This document shows positions 1-10,633 of a DNA stretch of 64,000 nt, piece after piece; the first letter of the stretch is position 1, and each line of letters starts with the position of its first letter. Both the position numbers and the translations under genes were made by a program. This stretch comes from Ciborinia camelliae (lineage: Eukaryota > Ascomycota > Leotiomycetes > Helotiales > Sclerotiniaceae). The stretch spans positions 3,097,077-3,161,076 of the forward strand of contig JANPYM010000002.1 of NCBI GenBank assembly GCA_025890175.1, given 5' to 3'. The notes under the pieces were generated by a model. The model saw nothing but the letters and a program-made list of their open reading frames with translations, was not told where the DNA came from and ran no database searches.

Positions 1-41
1 TTATACCCGTACTGATCGATTCATTAATGACTGTGAAAAAG

Positions 42-1701
42 GATTCGTTCTATAAATCTTTGGATGCCGAAGGATCACGAAAAGCGTTTTTGAATGAGTA
101 CGACTTTGACTCCCCGGATGCAATAGATTTCGATGTATTGGTCCAAATATTGAGAGATCTGAAAGCAGGGTAAGTTATATGGATTGTTATTGTACCTGGA
201 GAGAAGAATCGAATCTATGTATTCTATCTGGTGAGATCCTTTTCTTGTCATTAATTCCATTGTTTAGCAAGAGAGCAGAAATTCCCATTTATTCCTTCGC
301 AAAACACGCCCGACAAAAGGAGACCACGTCAATTTATTCCCCGCATGTACTCATCCTGGAGGGTATATTTGCGTTATACGATCCTCGAGTCCTTGATTTA
401 TTAGATATGAAGGTATATTTGCTCTTCAACTTCAGGGGGGAAAGGGTCGAACGTATGGTGACTGACTCTGCCCAGATTTTCTGTCAAGCAGATGGAGATA
501 CTTGTTTATCCCGTAGAAGTATGTTTATCACTATTGCCCTACATCAACGATGAACTTCAAGCAGTAAACTGCCAAAGTTGTTTGATCAATTATAACTCAA
601 CTGATTTGAAAATTATCAGTTCTCAGAGATGTCGCAGAAAGGGGTAGAGATATTGAAGGTGTTATCAAGCAATGGTTTGGTTTTGTAAAACCAAACTTCC
701 AAAGATACGTTGAGCCTCAAGGTGAAATCGCCGGTAAGACTTCTCACCTAATGTACCGCAAGATGAGCTTTATCTTTGATGCGTGGCTCCATCATATTTC
801 ACGGGAGATGCCTAATATCCTAAACAGATATTATTGTACCACGGGGTGTAGAAAATCGAGTTGCCATTAGTAAGTTCCAGTTACATGCACACAATCCTGC
901 GCCATGTTGATATTTTTACAGATATGGTCGTACAATACATCCAACGTACATTGAAGGAAAAGTCAATAGCACACATTATGGCTTTGAAGAAACTGGGCTT
1001 AGGTGCTGAAGATGAGCCTCTATCCAAATCAGTTCTTCTTTTAGAGCAAACACCGCAGTTCAAAGGGATGAATACCATAATCCAAGATGTAGGAACTCCA
1101 GCGGAAGAATTTGTTTTCTATTTTGACCGAATTGCTACTTTACTCGTTGAACAGTACGTCATCATGATCTTGACTTTTTTGGGTTGATTACCCTGTTTTA
1201 TTACTAACCAGATACAGTGCTATGAACAATATATTCTTTACGGAGAAGACTGTTGAGACTCCAATCGGTAACAAATACCAAGGTTTAGTAGCTACTGGCG
1301 AAGTTAGTGCCGTTGTTATCCTTCGGGCAGGAGGAGCTCTCGAAACTGGCTTAAAGAGGGTCATTCCGGACTGCAAAACTGGACGACTTTTGATTCAATC
1401 GAATATCCGAACTGGTGAACCCGAATTGCACTTCCTTAAATTGCCAGACAATATCAGCAAACACGATAGTGTGCTATTACTTGATCCTCAAATGTCGAGT
1501 GGAGGAGCTGCACTTATGTCGGTTCAAATTCTGGTAGACCATGGAGTACCACAAGATAAGATTGTATTTGTGACTTACACTGCAGGGAAAATGGGATTGA
1601 ACCGACTTACAAAGGTTTTCCCCGAAGTTAGGATCGTGGTATGCACAATTATTCAGGATTTTGAGGAAAGGTGGATCGAAAAGAGGTACTTTGGCTGTTG
1701 A
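42..1701 (+). CDS. Uridine kinase / uracil phosphoribosyltransferase-like protein, 5' truncated by window
   Basis: This is the 3' part of a two-domain pyrimidine-salvage protein. The kinase half would phosphorylate uridine and cytidine to UMP and CMP. The second half is UPRT-like. Exons read 42-169, 268-412, 476-518, 620-733, 828-869, 922-1153 and 1212-1701; all junctions are GT-AG and keep frame. The kinase part shows DSFYKSL, the [11 protein letters not shown] region, [18 protein letters not shown] and the [16 protein letters not shown] region. The UPRT part shows [20 protein letters not shown], the PRPP-loop-like [13 protein letters not shown] and the C-terminal KRYFGC. Bases 1-41 look like the end of an upstream intron (a TTAATGAC branch-like sequence, then AG), so the Walker A exon lies outside the window. 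Whether the UPRT half is catalytic cannot be told from sequence: related eukaryotic fusions often have diverged PRPP loops, but here the GG of the loop is kept. Confidence 0.9.
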
Positions 1702-2981
1702 TCATGAACGCAATGGTTTTTTGCAGTCTGTATGAATTGGATGGATCGTCGGTCTACTGTCCGTGGGCAATGGACTATCAGCGGGTAATGGACTATGCGC
1801 CATAAGTTTTCAACCTAAGCTGGAGAGTTCAATTCTTACCGGGAAAATAGATGGACCAATGATACTACTGACTGACTCGTCCAACTAAATTTCGGTACTC
1901 GAACAAAAACTACCTAGCATACGATTTACCCCCTTTGACCTCGGAAATGTTTCATACCCCGACAATATAACATTTTAAGTGCGAGAAATAAAAATTTATT
2001 GAAGCTCTTGATTTTATCCAGGTGGAAGCCAGTTTTAGTACTATTTAGGCCATTTTATGGACACTCACGATAAATGTTGCTTGTATTTGGATGCAAAAAA
2101 CGGTTTCACCTGGGCAATTTTTACTGCGTTCATAATTCCGAAAAAATGTAAAGTGCTTCTTGAAGGACCTTGCCACTTTTTAAGGACAAATTCTATCAAG
2201 TGGTAAAGGAGATAGCTACTACTACCAGGTAGGTAGTTTATTGACTCTCTAAAGACCTGTAGTGCTGCAAGAGATCATCACTAAGTGGTGATTTTAGTTT
2301 TATGTTTTACCTAATTCCGAAACTTCTAAACAATTAGATGACTGTATAACAGGAGCATGATTGGAACAATCACTGCAATGCTGATGTTGATCTTAACCTC
2401 TAGTTGTGGTTCCAATAGTTCTGGATTGTCTTTTCATGACTTTACATGAATTTCCTCAATATCAAGTTCATTGTCTAACTCCTTTTTTCACCTATACTTT
2501 CTCAAAAGAAACATATAGAATCTTTGTCTGGATTACTATTGATCGAAACGGTTAGGAATACCTTGGCTATTATGTATTCGAGGTATAGTTTTCCTTTAAA
2601 CCACTTAGCTTGTTGATACAGCTCGGAGGAATTATTACACGGTGTGCTTTGAGCCTCAACTTTCCCACAATAGCAACAGACAATTTTGATTCACAAATAG
2701 TTCATTGACCAAACAGGAAGCTTGGTTTCTCAAAAGTATACTCTTATCTCGTTAGTCGATATGTAGGCCTTGGAGTAGGTATAGCATCTTCTACTGAAAG
2801 CAATTTAGCGAAAAGTTTAATCCATTGGTTCATTCTTCTCGATGATGCAACTCATTCTTCTATAAGTATGATACCCCTCGATACAAACTTTTCCTTACCT
2901 TTCTCTTCCTTTCACTTCAATCCCGAAAAGCATTCAAATTCAATTGTATTTTATTATTTTGCAATTTACACACCAAGCAAA
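1702..2981. other. Intergenic, 3' flank of uridine kinase and promoter of the LysM gene
   Basis: About 1.3 kb without a supportable gene on either strand. Only short, broken reading frames occur. The last 100 bases carry pyrimidine-rich tracts and an upstream in-frame ATG at 2868, which would add a 38-residue non-signal leader to the LysM protein. The ATG at 2982 (AAGCAAAATG context) is followed by a signal-like segment and is preferred. Confidence 0.5.
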
Positions 2982-5513
2982 ATGCATCACAGCCACAAGG
3001 CCCTTATTGCGGCCACTGGATATGCTTCAATTGCTGCGGCCGCTCTTGGCGCCGCTCCAGCAGTGCCCGTACAAGTGGTTAATGTTCCAGCTTCCATTTT
3101 GTCAGGTATCAATGCACCAACATTAGTTTCCGTTTTGCCAGTGGGCACCGCTCCAACTGCCGTGTCGGAATCCGCTCTGCCAGTAGTTCCTATTGCGGCT
3201 AGCGCTGTGCCATCGGATATACCAGTGATTCCTCTCCCAGCTTCTGTCATACCAGAGATCACTGCAGCAACGATCGTTTCCCTTGTACCAGAGGTCCCTA
3301 CTGTTACACCAGCAGTTCCAACAGTTCCAAACCCAAATTCCATTATACCAGAGGTCCCTACTGTTGTACCAGCAGTTCCAACAGTTCCAAACCCAGATTC
3401 CATTATACCAGAGGTCCCTACTGTTGTACCAGCAGTTCCAACAGTTCCAAACCCAAATTCCATTATACCAGAGGTCCCTATTGTTGTACCAGCAGTTCCA
3501 ACAGTTCCAAACCCAAATTCCATTATACCAGAGGTCCCTACTGTTGTACCAGCAGTTCCAACAGTTCCAAACCCAAATTCCATTATACCAGAGGTCCCTA
3601 CTGTTGTACCAGCAGTTCCAACAGTTCCAAACCCAGCTTCCATTGTACCAACAGTCCCTTTCCCCTTGCCGACAATACTTTCTAACACGCCTAAGGTTCC
3701 AATCCCAGTCTCAACTCCCGTTACACCAGCGACCGCTGGGCCAACCTTGATCAGTTTCCCAGTTTCTCTGATGGACCAGATCTCTTCCCTTATAGCCGCA
3801 ATGTCCTCAACATCAATCACTGCACCAACAAGTGCTTTACCAACTACACTATCATTAAGTGTCCCATCTTCAAGCTCAGCTGAAACCGTCTCCGTAACAA
3901 TAAGTGCTTTACCAACTACACTATTATCAAGTGTTATTGGTTCTAGCTCAGCTGAAGCTGTCACCGTACCAAGTGATTTACCAACTACACTATTATCAAG
4001 TGTTCTTGATTCCGTCACTGTACCAAGTGCTTTACCAACCACACTATTATCAAGTGTTGTTGATTCCAGCTCAGCTGAAGCCGTCACCGTACCAAGTGAT
4101 TTACCAACTACACTATTATCAAGTGTTCTTGATTCCGTCACCGTACCAAGTGCTTTACCAACTACACTATTATCAAGTGTTGTTGATTCCAGCTCAGCTG
4201 AAGCCGTCACCGTACCAAGTGCTTTACCAACTACACTATTGTCAAGTGTTGTTGGTTCCAGCTCAGTACCAATCGTTATTATACCAAGCACCTCAACATC
4301 TTCTTCCGCTTCTATTACTTCACCTGCCACGATAGCACCAACCTCAACTTCTGCTTCTACAACTTCTGTCTCAACGAGTTCCACAACTATTTCCTCGTTC
4401 CCTTCTACATACACTGTCCAAACGGGCGATGTTATTTGGGATATTGCCCCCGCCCATGGCTTAACAGTAGCTGAATTAGAGCGTCTGAACCCACAAATTC
4501 CAAATTTTGATCTGATTTACCCAGGACAGGTTATTAACCTTGGACCTAACGTTGCTTTTACTTCTTCCACCCCATCACCAACCTCAACTTCTGTCTCTGC
4601 GAGTTCTACAACTATTTCCTCATTCCCATCTACATACACTGTCCAAACAGGCGATGTTATTTGGGATCTTGCCCCCGAGAACGGATTGACGGTAGCTGAA
4701 TTAGAGCGTCTGAACCCACAAATTCCAAATTTTGATCTGATTTACCCAGGGCAGGTTATTAACGTCAGATCTAACACTGCTTTGACTTCTAGAGATACAA
4801 CAACCTATCCTATCACCGTCCAACCAGGAGATACGCTCTTTAAAATCGCCGCCAAAAATGGAGTTTCTCTCGAATGTTTAGAAATAGCGAATTCAAATCT
4901 TGTCAGCTTCAACTCCATTGTCCCAGGTCAAACTATCAATGTTCCCCAATACAATCCTACTCAAAGCACTATTCCAGCTCATACAGTGATTGCCGAATCA
5001 GGAGATACGCTCTTTAAACTGGCCGCCGAATATGGAGTTTCTCCCAAACGTTTAGAAGCAGCGAATCCAAATATTCGCAGCTATGACTCCATTACTCCAG
5101 GTCAAGCTATCAATATTCCCGCAATCGATCGTCCTCAAAGCTCTATGTCAACGGGTACATATATCGTCCAACAAGGAGATACGTTCGATAAAATAGCATT
5201 GAATAATGGAGTTAGTCCCGCACGTTTATCATATGAGAATCCAGATGTCGAAATGATCAATTCGCTTGCCCCTGGCCAGATAGTTAATATTCCCACTGGC
5301 GTCGCCGCAACTTATTGCCTGGCTAAAAAAGGAGATGGCCTTCATGAATTGGCATCTAAGTTTGGAACTAGCGCTCAAGCTATGACGAATACCAATCCCC
5401 AAGTCAAAGACCCCAAGGATCTCTATGCTGGTCAAGCCATCGCGGTTCCTGCCGGTGGCGCTCCAACATCGAATAAAATGTCGAGATCAGCCAAGTTGAG
5501 ATCTAGAATTTAA
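2982..5513 (+). CDS. Secreted six-LysM protein with long Pro/Val and Ser/Thr repeat region
   Basis: An intronless 843-residue protein. LysM domains bind N-acetylglucosamine polymers (chitin, peptidoglycan), and secreted fungal LysM proteins can shield or sequester chitin. Residues 1-24 form a signal-like segment (MHHSHKALIAATGYASIAAA, then Leu-Gly-Ala). Residues ~103-223 are six 20-residue repeats of the type IPEVPTVVPAVPTVPNPNS, from an almost perfect 60-bp DNA repeat. Residues ~284-428 are 16- or 23-residue repeats around ALPTTLLSSV. Six LysM motifs then follow at about residues 477, 552, 609, 667, 726 and 778. Each has the GD near its start, the N-P in the middle and the PGQ-x-I-N end; the last is diverged (YAGQAIAVP). 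The start at 2982 is chosen over 2868 because it opens the signal peptide. The repeats suggest an extended, possibly O-glycosylated wall-spanning stalk (inference). Effector, wall or hyphal-surface roles cannot be separated from sequence. Confidence 0.88.
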   Translation: MHHSHKALIAATGYASIAAAALGAAPAVPVQVVNVPASILSGINAPTLVSVLPVGTAPTAVSESALPVVPIAASAVPSDIPVIPLPASVIPEITAATIVSLVPEVPTVTPAVPTVPNPNSIIPEVPTVVPAVPTVPNPDSIIPEVPTVVPAVPTVPNPNSIIPEVPIVVPAVPTVPNPNSIIPEVPTVVPAVPTVPNPNSIIPEVPTVVPAVPTVPNPASIVPTVPFPLPTILSNTPKVPIPVSTPVTPATAGPTLISFPVSLMDQISSLIAAMSSTSITAPTSALPTTLSLSVPSSSSAETVSVTISALPTTLLSSVIGSSSAEAVTVPSDLPTTLLSSVLDSVTVPSALPTTLLSSVVDSSSAEAVTVPSDLPTTLLSSVLDSVTVPSALPTTLLSSVVDSSSAEAVTVPSALPTTLLSSVVGSSSVPIVIIPSTSTSSSASITSPATIAPTSTSASTTSVSTSSTTISSFPSTYTVQTGDVIWDIAPAHGLTVAELERLNPQIPNFDLIYPGQVINLGPNVAFTSSTPSPTSTSVSASSTTISSFPSTYTVQTGDVIWDLAPENGLTVAELERLNPQIPNFDLIYPGQVINVRSNTALTSRDTTTYPITVQPGDTLFKIAAKNGVSLECLEIANSNLVSFNSIVPGQTINVPQYNPTQSTIPAHTVIAESGDTLFKLAAEYGVSPKRLEAANPNIRSYDSITPGQAINIPAIDRPQSSMSTGTYIVQQGDTFDKIALNNGVSPARLSYENPDVEMINSLAPGQIVNIPTGVAATYCLAKKGDGLHELASKFGTSAQAMTNTNPQVKDPKDLYAGQAIAVPAGGAPTSNKMSRSAKLRSRI
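3288..3650 (+). repeat. 60-bp coding minisatellite, six copies
   Basis: Six head-to-tail copies of a 60-bp unit beginning CCAGAGGTCCCTACTGTTGT inside the LysM gene. Copies differ at only a few positions (for example Asn/Asp and Thr/Ile codons), so expansion is recent or maintained by homogenisation. The unit is a multiple of three, so copy-number change keeps frame. Confidence 0.95.
3831..4265 (+). repeat. Second coding repeat block, 48/69-bp units
   Basis: Alternating long (69-bp) and short (48-bp) units encode ALPTTLLSSV followed either by VDSSSAEAVTVPS or by LDSVTVPS. The two unit sizes differ by a 21-bp segment encoding SSSAEA. The block lies between the Pro/Val repeats and the LysM domains and is Ser/Thr rich. 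Confidence 0.9.
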
Positions 5514-6428
5514 TCGATTGATTATGATTAAGATTTTTGAAAAAAAGGTATGCTTGAGATCACTCATTGATGATATTTCAAAGTTCCAGAAACAAATACT
5601 AATCTGAATTCATCCACTCTAGTTATTTGGAGAAATATCCAATAATTTCTAATACCCCCAACCTCCGCCCGGCATCGGAGACACATGACTCTTGAAGGGA
5701 ATGACATGACGCATCAGCACCAAAAGTTATTCACTTCTCATACATACAATGTTTAATAAAAATCCAGAGTTGGGAGAAGGCAACTTGGATATGTCGTGGA
5801 CGAAAGTTCATCACTTTTATTTTTTTTTGGCCTATTTAATTGGCTTTCCTGATGACCTCGATGTCACTGGACACTCTTCATACAGATATCCTCATATATA
5901 TATAAAGATAGAAAATCAAAAAAACAGCAATATACACTCTTTAAAAAATAACATGTCGAATATCTCCTGACTTGAAGCAGAATGATTTGGGGGTTCTCCG
6001 TCTCATTCAATTGGTCTAGGTTTGTAACCTGTAAAATTCCAATCAAAAGAAACTTGACATACTAGAAGCAAGTATTGTAAAATCAATTGAAATAAATGAG
6101 GTTATTCATGGACCCTCATCTCTCTCGGATAGATGGTGAGTCAAAATTATACCCAAAAGAACCATAAGAAGACATTGAGCCGTCTACGGGTGGATACCTG
6201 TAGGATCTCGATCTCGGTTCGCTCATTCCAAAATTAGTTCTTCGGCTGGTAGTCTAGAGAGGGTGTGGCGGTGTGGCGTATTGATTGGCGTACGTACGCT
6301 AAAAATACAGGGGTACATGTTAAATCCAACATCATTAGGCCCGAGCACCATGAGTGAAGCTCAAAATATTTACCTTTCCCCTTCCCCCTCTTCTTAACAT
6401 CATAATCAATTACTCCTGCTCCCTCAAA
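5514..6428. other. Intergenic between LysM gene and small mitochondrial-type gene
   Basis: About 0.9 kb, AT-rich, with no supportable gene on either strand. A TATATATATAAAG stretch near 5895 is simple sequence. The last 75 bases before the ATG at 6429 are pyrimidine-rich, as is usual for fungal core promoters. Confidence 0.5.
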
Positions 6429-7049
6429 ATGTTGACCCTACGAATTCAACCACGATCATGCAGTTCTTTACTCAAGAAAGCACGTAACATCTCTGCGACG
6501 CGCACATTTGGTACCAGTAGAGTGCTATTAGCTGGGGTTGGGAGACAAGCTGGTGCACCCCTCATTTGCGCCGCGAAGGGAAATATGCAGAGGATATCAG
6601 CGCACCGTACGCCATTGCTTGCTTTGGGATCTGGGACAAGGGGCTATGCGGTATCGACTCCCGCTGATGATATCATTGAGGGGTTGACTGAGCAACATAG
6701 TCTTGCGACGGATCAATTCGAGGTTCGTTTTAAGTCTAACCTTTTATTTTCCTGTCCATCAGTTTCCCACTTCCCCCTCCCTCTCATCTCCTCAGCAATC
6801 CACTCACGAAGATACTCCCTCGCTAACCCACCCCAACAGATCGCATGCAAAGAAACGGAAAAGAAATCCGTCTGGGCCACCGATGACCGGGCCGCTGCAG
6901 TAGAAGAATTCCTAATGTTAAAAGAGATGTATGTAGACGCAATCGAGGGAGAACATGGGGAGGAGGTTAAGAGACGGGTGGGTCAGAGATTTAGGGAACT
7001 GGAGCAGGGGGTTAAGGCTTTGGAGGAGAGAGCTATGGAGGATCATTAG
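6429..7049 (+). CDS. Small protein with mitochondrial-type presequence, function not recognised
   Basis: Two exons, 6429-6722 and 6840-7049, give 167 residues. The N-terminus is rich in Arg, Ser and Leu and poor in acids (MLTLRIQPRSCSSLLKKARN), which fits a mitochondrial targeting sequence. The C-terminal half is charged and helical (TDDRAAAVEEFLMLKEMYVD, later RVGQRFRELEQGVKALEERA), suggesting a short coiled coil. I do not recognise the family. The intron has GT-AG ends and a GCTAACC branch site, but its length (117 nt) is a multiple of three and it has no stop. An unspliced reading of 206 residues is therefore also open. Splicing is preferred because the intron part is low-complexity Ser/Pro sequence. 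The start at 6429 is preferred over the in-frame ATG at 6354, because it opens the presequence. Confidence 0.7.
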   Translation: MLTLRIQPRSCSSLLKKARNISATRTFGTSRVLLAGVGRQAGAPLICAAKGNMQRISAHRTPLLALGSGTRGYAVSTPADDIIEGLTEQHSLATDQFEVRFKSNLLFSCPSVSHFPLPLISSAIHSRRYSLANPPQQIACKETEKKSVWATDDRAAAVEEFLMLKEMYVDAIEGEHGEEVKRRVGQRFRELEQGVKALEERAMEDH

Positions 7050-7619
7050 GATGGGATTGTGAGGGTTAGTAGAGGAGGGTGAGGGGGATATATATATATG
7101 GGGTGCAAGAGATGGCAGACGGGAGAGTTATTTACGGGAGATGTTTGTGGGGGAAGTTTATGGAACTCGGAAAGGGAAAGTTTGTCATAAGTGTTGAAAA
7201 AATACTGATACCAATATATACCTAGGTATGTGCAGGGGAAGGATTATGAAGAAAGATACCTAGGTATTGTAAGATGGCAAGAGCCTTTCTCATGCCATGA
7301 TGAACGCTCTTACTATGTAATTGTTTTTCCCTTTTCTGGATTGGAAAATACATCCGAGAAACTGGGCTCTTTCGGATTTCTTGCTTCGGCCTGGATGGAA
7401 AAATGAATAGAACGATTATGAAGTTAACAAGACTCGAAAGTGAAAAATCATATTCAATGAGCCAACTGCCATATGCACCATTTGATATCATTTAAAAATC
7501 GTGTATTATTAGGTATGACTTGTGCTTATTTATCCGCATTAAAGTAAAAAGGGGTATTTCTTGAAATGAAACCAACTTGCAAAGGAAATAAAACTGCAAA
7601 TTCATAACTATATCTCCCT
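7050..7619. other. 3' flank, nothing recognised
   Basis: AT-rich spacer between the small mitochondrial-type gene and the methyltransferase relic. It contains a TATATATATATGG simple stretch near 7090. No gene is supportable on either strand. Confidence 0.45.
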
Positions 7620-7832
7620 TCACCGAACCACCTTTCCCAATATTATCTCTCCTAAAATACTTTCCAAAGTACCAACATAAAGGAACATTGTCTGAAAGAT
7701 GCCTCACAGCGATATCTTCGAAGCCAGCTTCCTCAAGTATATTCCAATACACCTTGGTTGAATCGATCGTGTGTGTCCTGTCATATTTGTATGTGTGTTG
7801 ACCATCGTGAATAACGCTTGAAGTAAAATTTA
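7620..7832 (-). pseudogene. Relic of a SAM-dependent methyltransferase C-terminus
   Basis: Read on the minus strand from about 7832, an open frame without a proper start reads FTSSVIHDGQHTYKYDRTHT and, shortly after, VYWNILEEAGFEDIAVRHLS. The pattern (YDRTHT, then YW-x4-EEAGF-x-D/E-I/V) resembles the end of small class I methyltransferases as I remember them. Upstream the frame meets a TAA next to 7840. No methyltransferase motif I (GxGxG) is present between here and the neighbouring gene, which ends at 7895. Downstream the reading turns into ordinary AT-rich sequence after GKGGSVKGD. It is most likely a gene fragment left by deletion or recombination. A short expressed ORF from the GTG/ATG region cannot be excluded. 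Confidence 0.4.
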
Positions 7833-7894
7833 AGACGATAATTTATAAATGACTCTCGTATAAAAGCGGTATGCATGGATTCTGTAAATAGGGC

Positions 7895-9728
7895 CTAGAG
7901 TTGCGACAGTTCATCTGAGCTTGTTGAATTGGGGGTTTGTTCGATTTCGTATTGATTGCAGATTTTAGTGTCCTCATCCTCGCTTTCGTTACTGTCGCCG
8001 TCTTCCTCGTCTTGCTCATCTTCATCTCCTTCGACTCCTTCTGCATCCTCAATTTCCTCATCACTCTCGACTTCTTCCCCCTCATTTTGCCCAATACCTT
8101 CATCTTCGTCAACCTCAACCTCCACTTCAAACTCTTCATCCTCATCATATTCCGATGCCGATGGTCGATCGTCCTCAAATTCTTCTTCCTCTTCTTCCTC
8201 ACCCTCAATTACATCAACCCTTTCATACTCCTCAATAGATTCCATAACATTGTCAGATCCTTCTTCCATCTTAATATCCTCCATTTGCTGCTCAAGTCTT
8301 AATAACGCTTCTTCACGTTGACGCTCTTTCTCTTGCTCCAATTTCCTTGCTTCCCTCTGCAATCTTCTTTCGCGCTCACCTCGAGATTCCAATTCATTTT
8401 CGCTATCTGAATTTGGTTCAGGCGGGTCGTCATCCTCCAATGTATCCAGGATCGACATCATGTACTTTTGCGCAATCTTAGCCACAATAGCAACAGATAC
8501 AGCATGCCAAAAATGCTTGCTTGAGTCTAAGAAATCACAAACATGAATATCTCTAATCTTTGCATCAGGGTTCGAAGAGTCCAATGTAACGAAAAGAGCT
8601 TTTGCTTGAATGTAAAGAATCCCATAGATGAGTGGAGGACGTCGAAAGTATATTTCTGTCTCGCCCAATTCATTGACGATTGGTGAAGGACGTAAAAGTA
8701 ATCGACGCCATGATTCAGCATGAAAAGCCATCTGATCTTGAAGGCGTTTAGTTGTTTCAGCAGCGCTTGCGCGCCATCGACCTTTAACGAGGCAGAGAAC
8801 TGGAATAAACTTTTTCTTGTAGTAACCTCCGTCCCTCTCAGTCCATTCAACGTATTTTCCTATCCATATCTTCATCTGATGTTCAGGTGGGCCACCTCCA
8901 CTATGATATCTATCGTGTACGCGACGGCCAAGGTATTTGGCGAGGAATTCTAACATTTGCATAGCTATGCAATTATTAGTTTAAATTAGTCCAAGAGTTT
9001 GGAAAATGCATACCTTTACTACTCTCCCCCAAGAGCGCATTATCATCAGCACACCACATGGCATCAGGAACCGTTCGAAAATTCCACCCTTTCGCCCAGT
9101 GTGGCAAAAGCCCTTCATGTCCCATATATTGAAGTCTTTCCAATAGAAAGATTTCCTCGGGGGTCCATTCTCCAACTGCTCGAGCTCTTTCTACCGTATC
9201 CTTTGCCCTAGCTAACTCTGCGGCCTGTTTTGCAAGATATTCATTCACTTTTTGTTCCGCAGAAATCTCGTCCTCTTCCTCTTCTTCATCTTCATCCATA
9301 TAATCTGGGTTTTCCACTGATCCATCATCACTCTCAGTAACAATCTGCGAAGAAGAATGGTTTGGTGAAATTTCATCTGGGTTTTCCACCGATCCTTCAT
9401 CCCCCTCAGTAACAATCTGCGAAGAAGAATGATTTGGTGAAATTTCATCTCCAGAAAATATAGGACTTTCAACTTCATCATCTTCGCGGGAACGTTTAAG
9501 TGGATTCCTGGAGGGAGTCGTTCTATCTTCGGTGGAAGTATAGTTCTGATTCATGCGATCATAAGCTAAGTTGAGGGCTCTTTTGTCATTTCGAGGTTCG
9601 GAAAGGAATTGGGGTTCATCGGTAGCTGTGTTGTAACCTGGAGTTTGAGGTCCCATTGTCCGACGGCGTTTCGCAACAGGGGAAAGGTAATTGACAACAG
9701 CATCTTTGATTTTAAATATTTGATCCAT
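7895..9728 (-). CDS. Acidic nuclear-type protein, function not recognised
   Basis: Two exons (9728-9014 and 8964-7895, intron 50 nt) give 594 residues. The N-terminal ~150 residues look disordered, with a basic patch (AKRRRTM, LKRSRE) that could be a nuclear signal. They hold a duplicated 24-residue unit starting DEISPNHSSSQIVTE. The middle, from WTPEEIFLLERLQYMGHEGL through the KIWIGKYVEWTERDGGYYKK region to the DSSKHFWHAVSVAIVAKIAQ region, is ordered and rich in aromatic residues. It is probably the functional domain. The last ~160 residues contain a charged coiled coil (ERERRLQREARKLEQEKERQ) and a very acidic tail of Glu/Asp runs. The acidic tail would fit a chromatin- or ribosome-biogenesis-associated protein, but that is inference. 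I do not recognise the domain. Confidence 0.75.
9307..9450 (-). repeat. Duplicated 72-bp coding unit
   Basis: Two adjacent 72-bp copies (9307-9378 and 9379-9450) inside the acidic protein gene. They encode two nearly identical 24-residue segments beginning DEISPNHSSSQ. The few differences are mostly synonymous or Glu/Asp and Gly/Ser changes. Confidence 0.9.
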
Positions 9729-10633
9729 GTTGTGATCAAGTGAGATCGTGTATGAGTGCTTGCTTACTGGTATAATATTCGAGAGTCGGGTTCCGTTGTT
9801 AGGTTGAGTCGGGTTATCTTGAATTGAGTCTCCTATTTGAACCTCAAGGCTGAAGTTCTTAGATTGCTGTACAGTATTTCTACTCGACTTTGAAGTTGTG
9901 GGAGATCAATTTATTGAGATGGACATGTAGATATTTTGAAGAGACTCTTCTCAAGGACAATATGTAATATTGAATTGTTGATTTTTATGGAAAATTTTCA
10001 ATGTTAACGCGATGCATAAATACCTAAATTATTCTTCAGCCTTGGGAAATTATTGTGAGAAAGTCTGGGGTAGCATATAACTTCGGGATGGCGGTCCAAG
10101 CTTTTAAAAACCGAGAGACCGTACCGGTAGGTAGGGACAGTTGATCTAGCTATTCCAGCCCCACTTACCGCTTGTGGCTAGGTAGCTGTGGCTGATACGA
10201 CGGTAGGTAATTTAGGTACACCTGCATTTCAGGTATCGTGACCTTACCTAATCAAGGACACAACAGATGTTCTCTGAGATCCAAATAATTATCTACCCGC
10301 CTACCTAAAGTACTTAACGTATGGACACTGGGCAGTTATTCATCGATTTGCAGTGGTACTCCATCCCATTATTCATTCTCGTGATGAATGGCAAGCGCCA
10401 CTGATTGATACCCCGAGATAGATGATCTGACTGCTGGAGCGCTGGATGAAGTTGAGGAATATCTACTTTAGGTAAGTTAAGTTTAATGGCTAGTGTCATT
10501 GTAACTCATTGATCCATCTCATCTACTCAATTACTCAGTCACATCATATGTTGGCATTAGTTTTATATGGAGATTTCAATTGTTTCTACCCATTCACCTT
10601 AGAATTCCTGTGAACGACCCTTCTCCAAGTCAT
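9729..10633. other. Intergenic, no gene seen
   Basis: About 0.9 kb between the start of the acidic protein gene and the 3' end of the aldo-keto reductase gene. It has several short TAGGTA/ACCTACC motifs, common throughout this window. No supportable reading frame. Confidence 0.45.

Noticed and set aside
3288..3650. Regular 60-bp repeats considered as a CRISPR array
   Set aside because: No spacers, the repeats are contiguous and in frame inside a eukaryotic gene.
2987..4414. 475-codon open frame antisense to the LysM gene
   Set aside because: It is a shadow of the coding repeats: the repeat unit lacks stops on the opposite strand, and the product is a Val/Gly/Thr repeat with no domain.
7937..8321. 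Two 121-codon + frames
   Set aside because: Antisense of the acidic tail: Glu/Asp codons read backwards as Ser/Phe/Leu.
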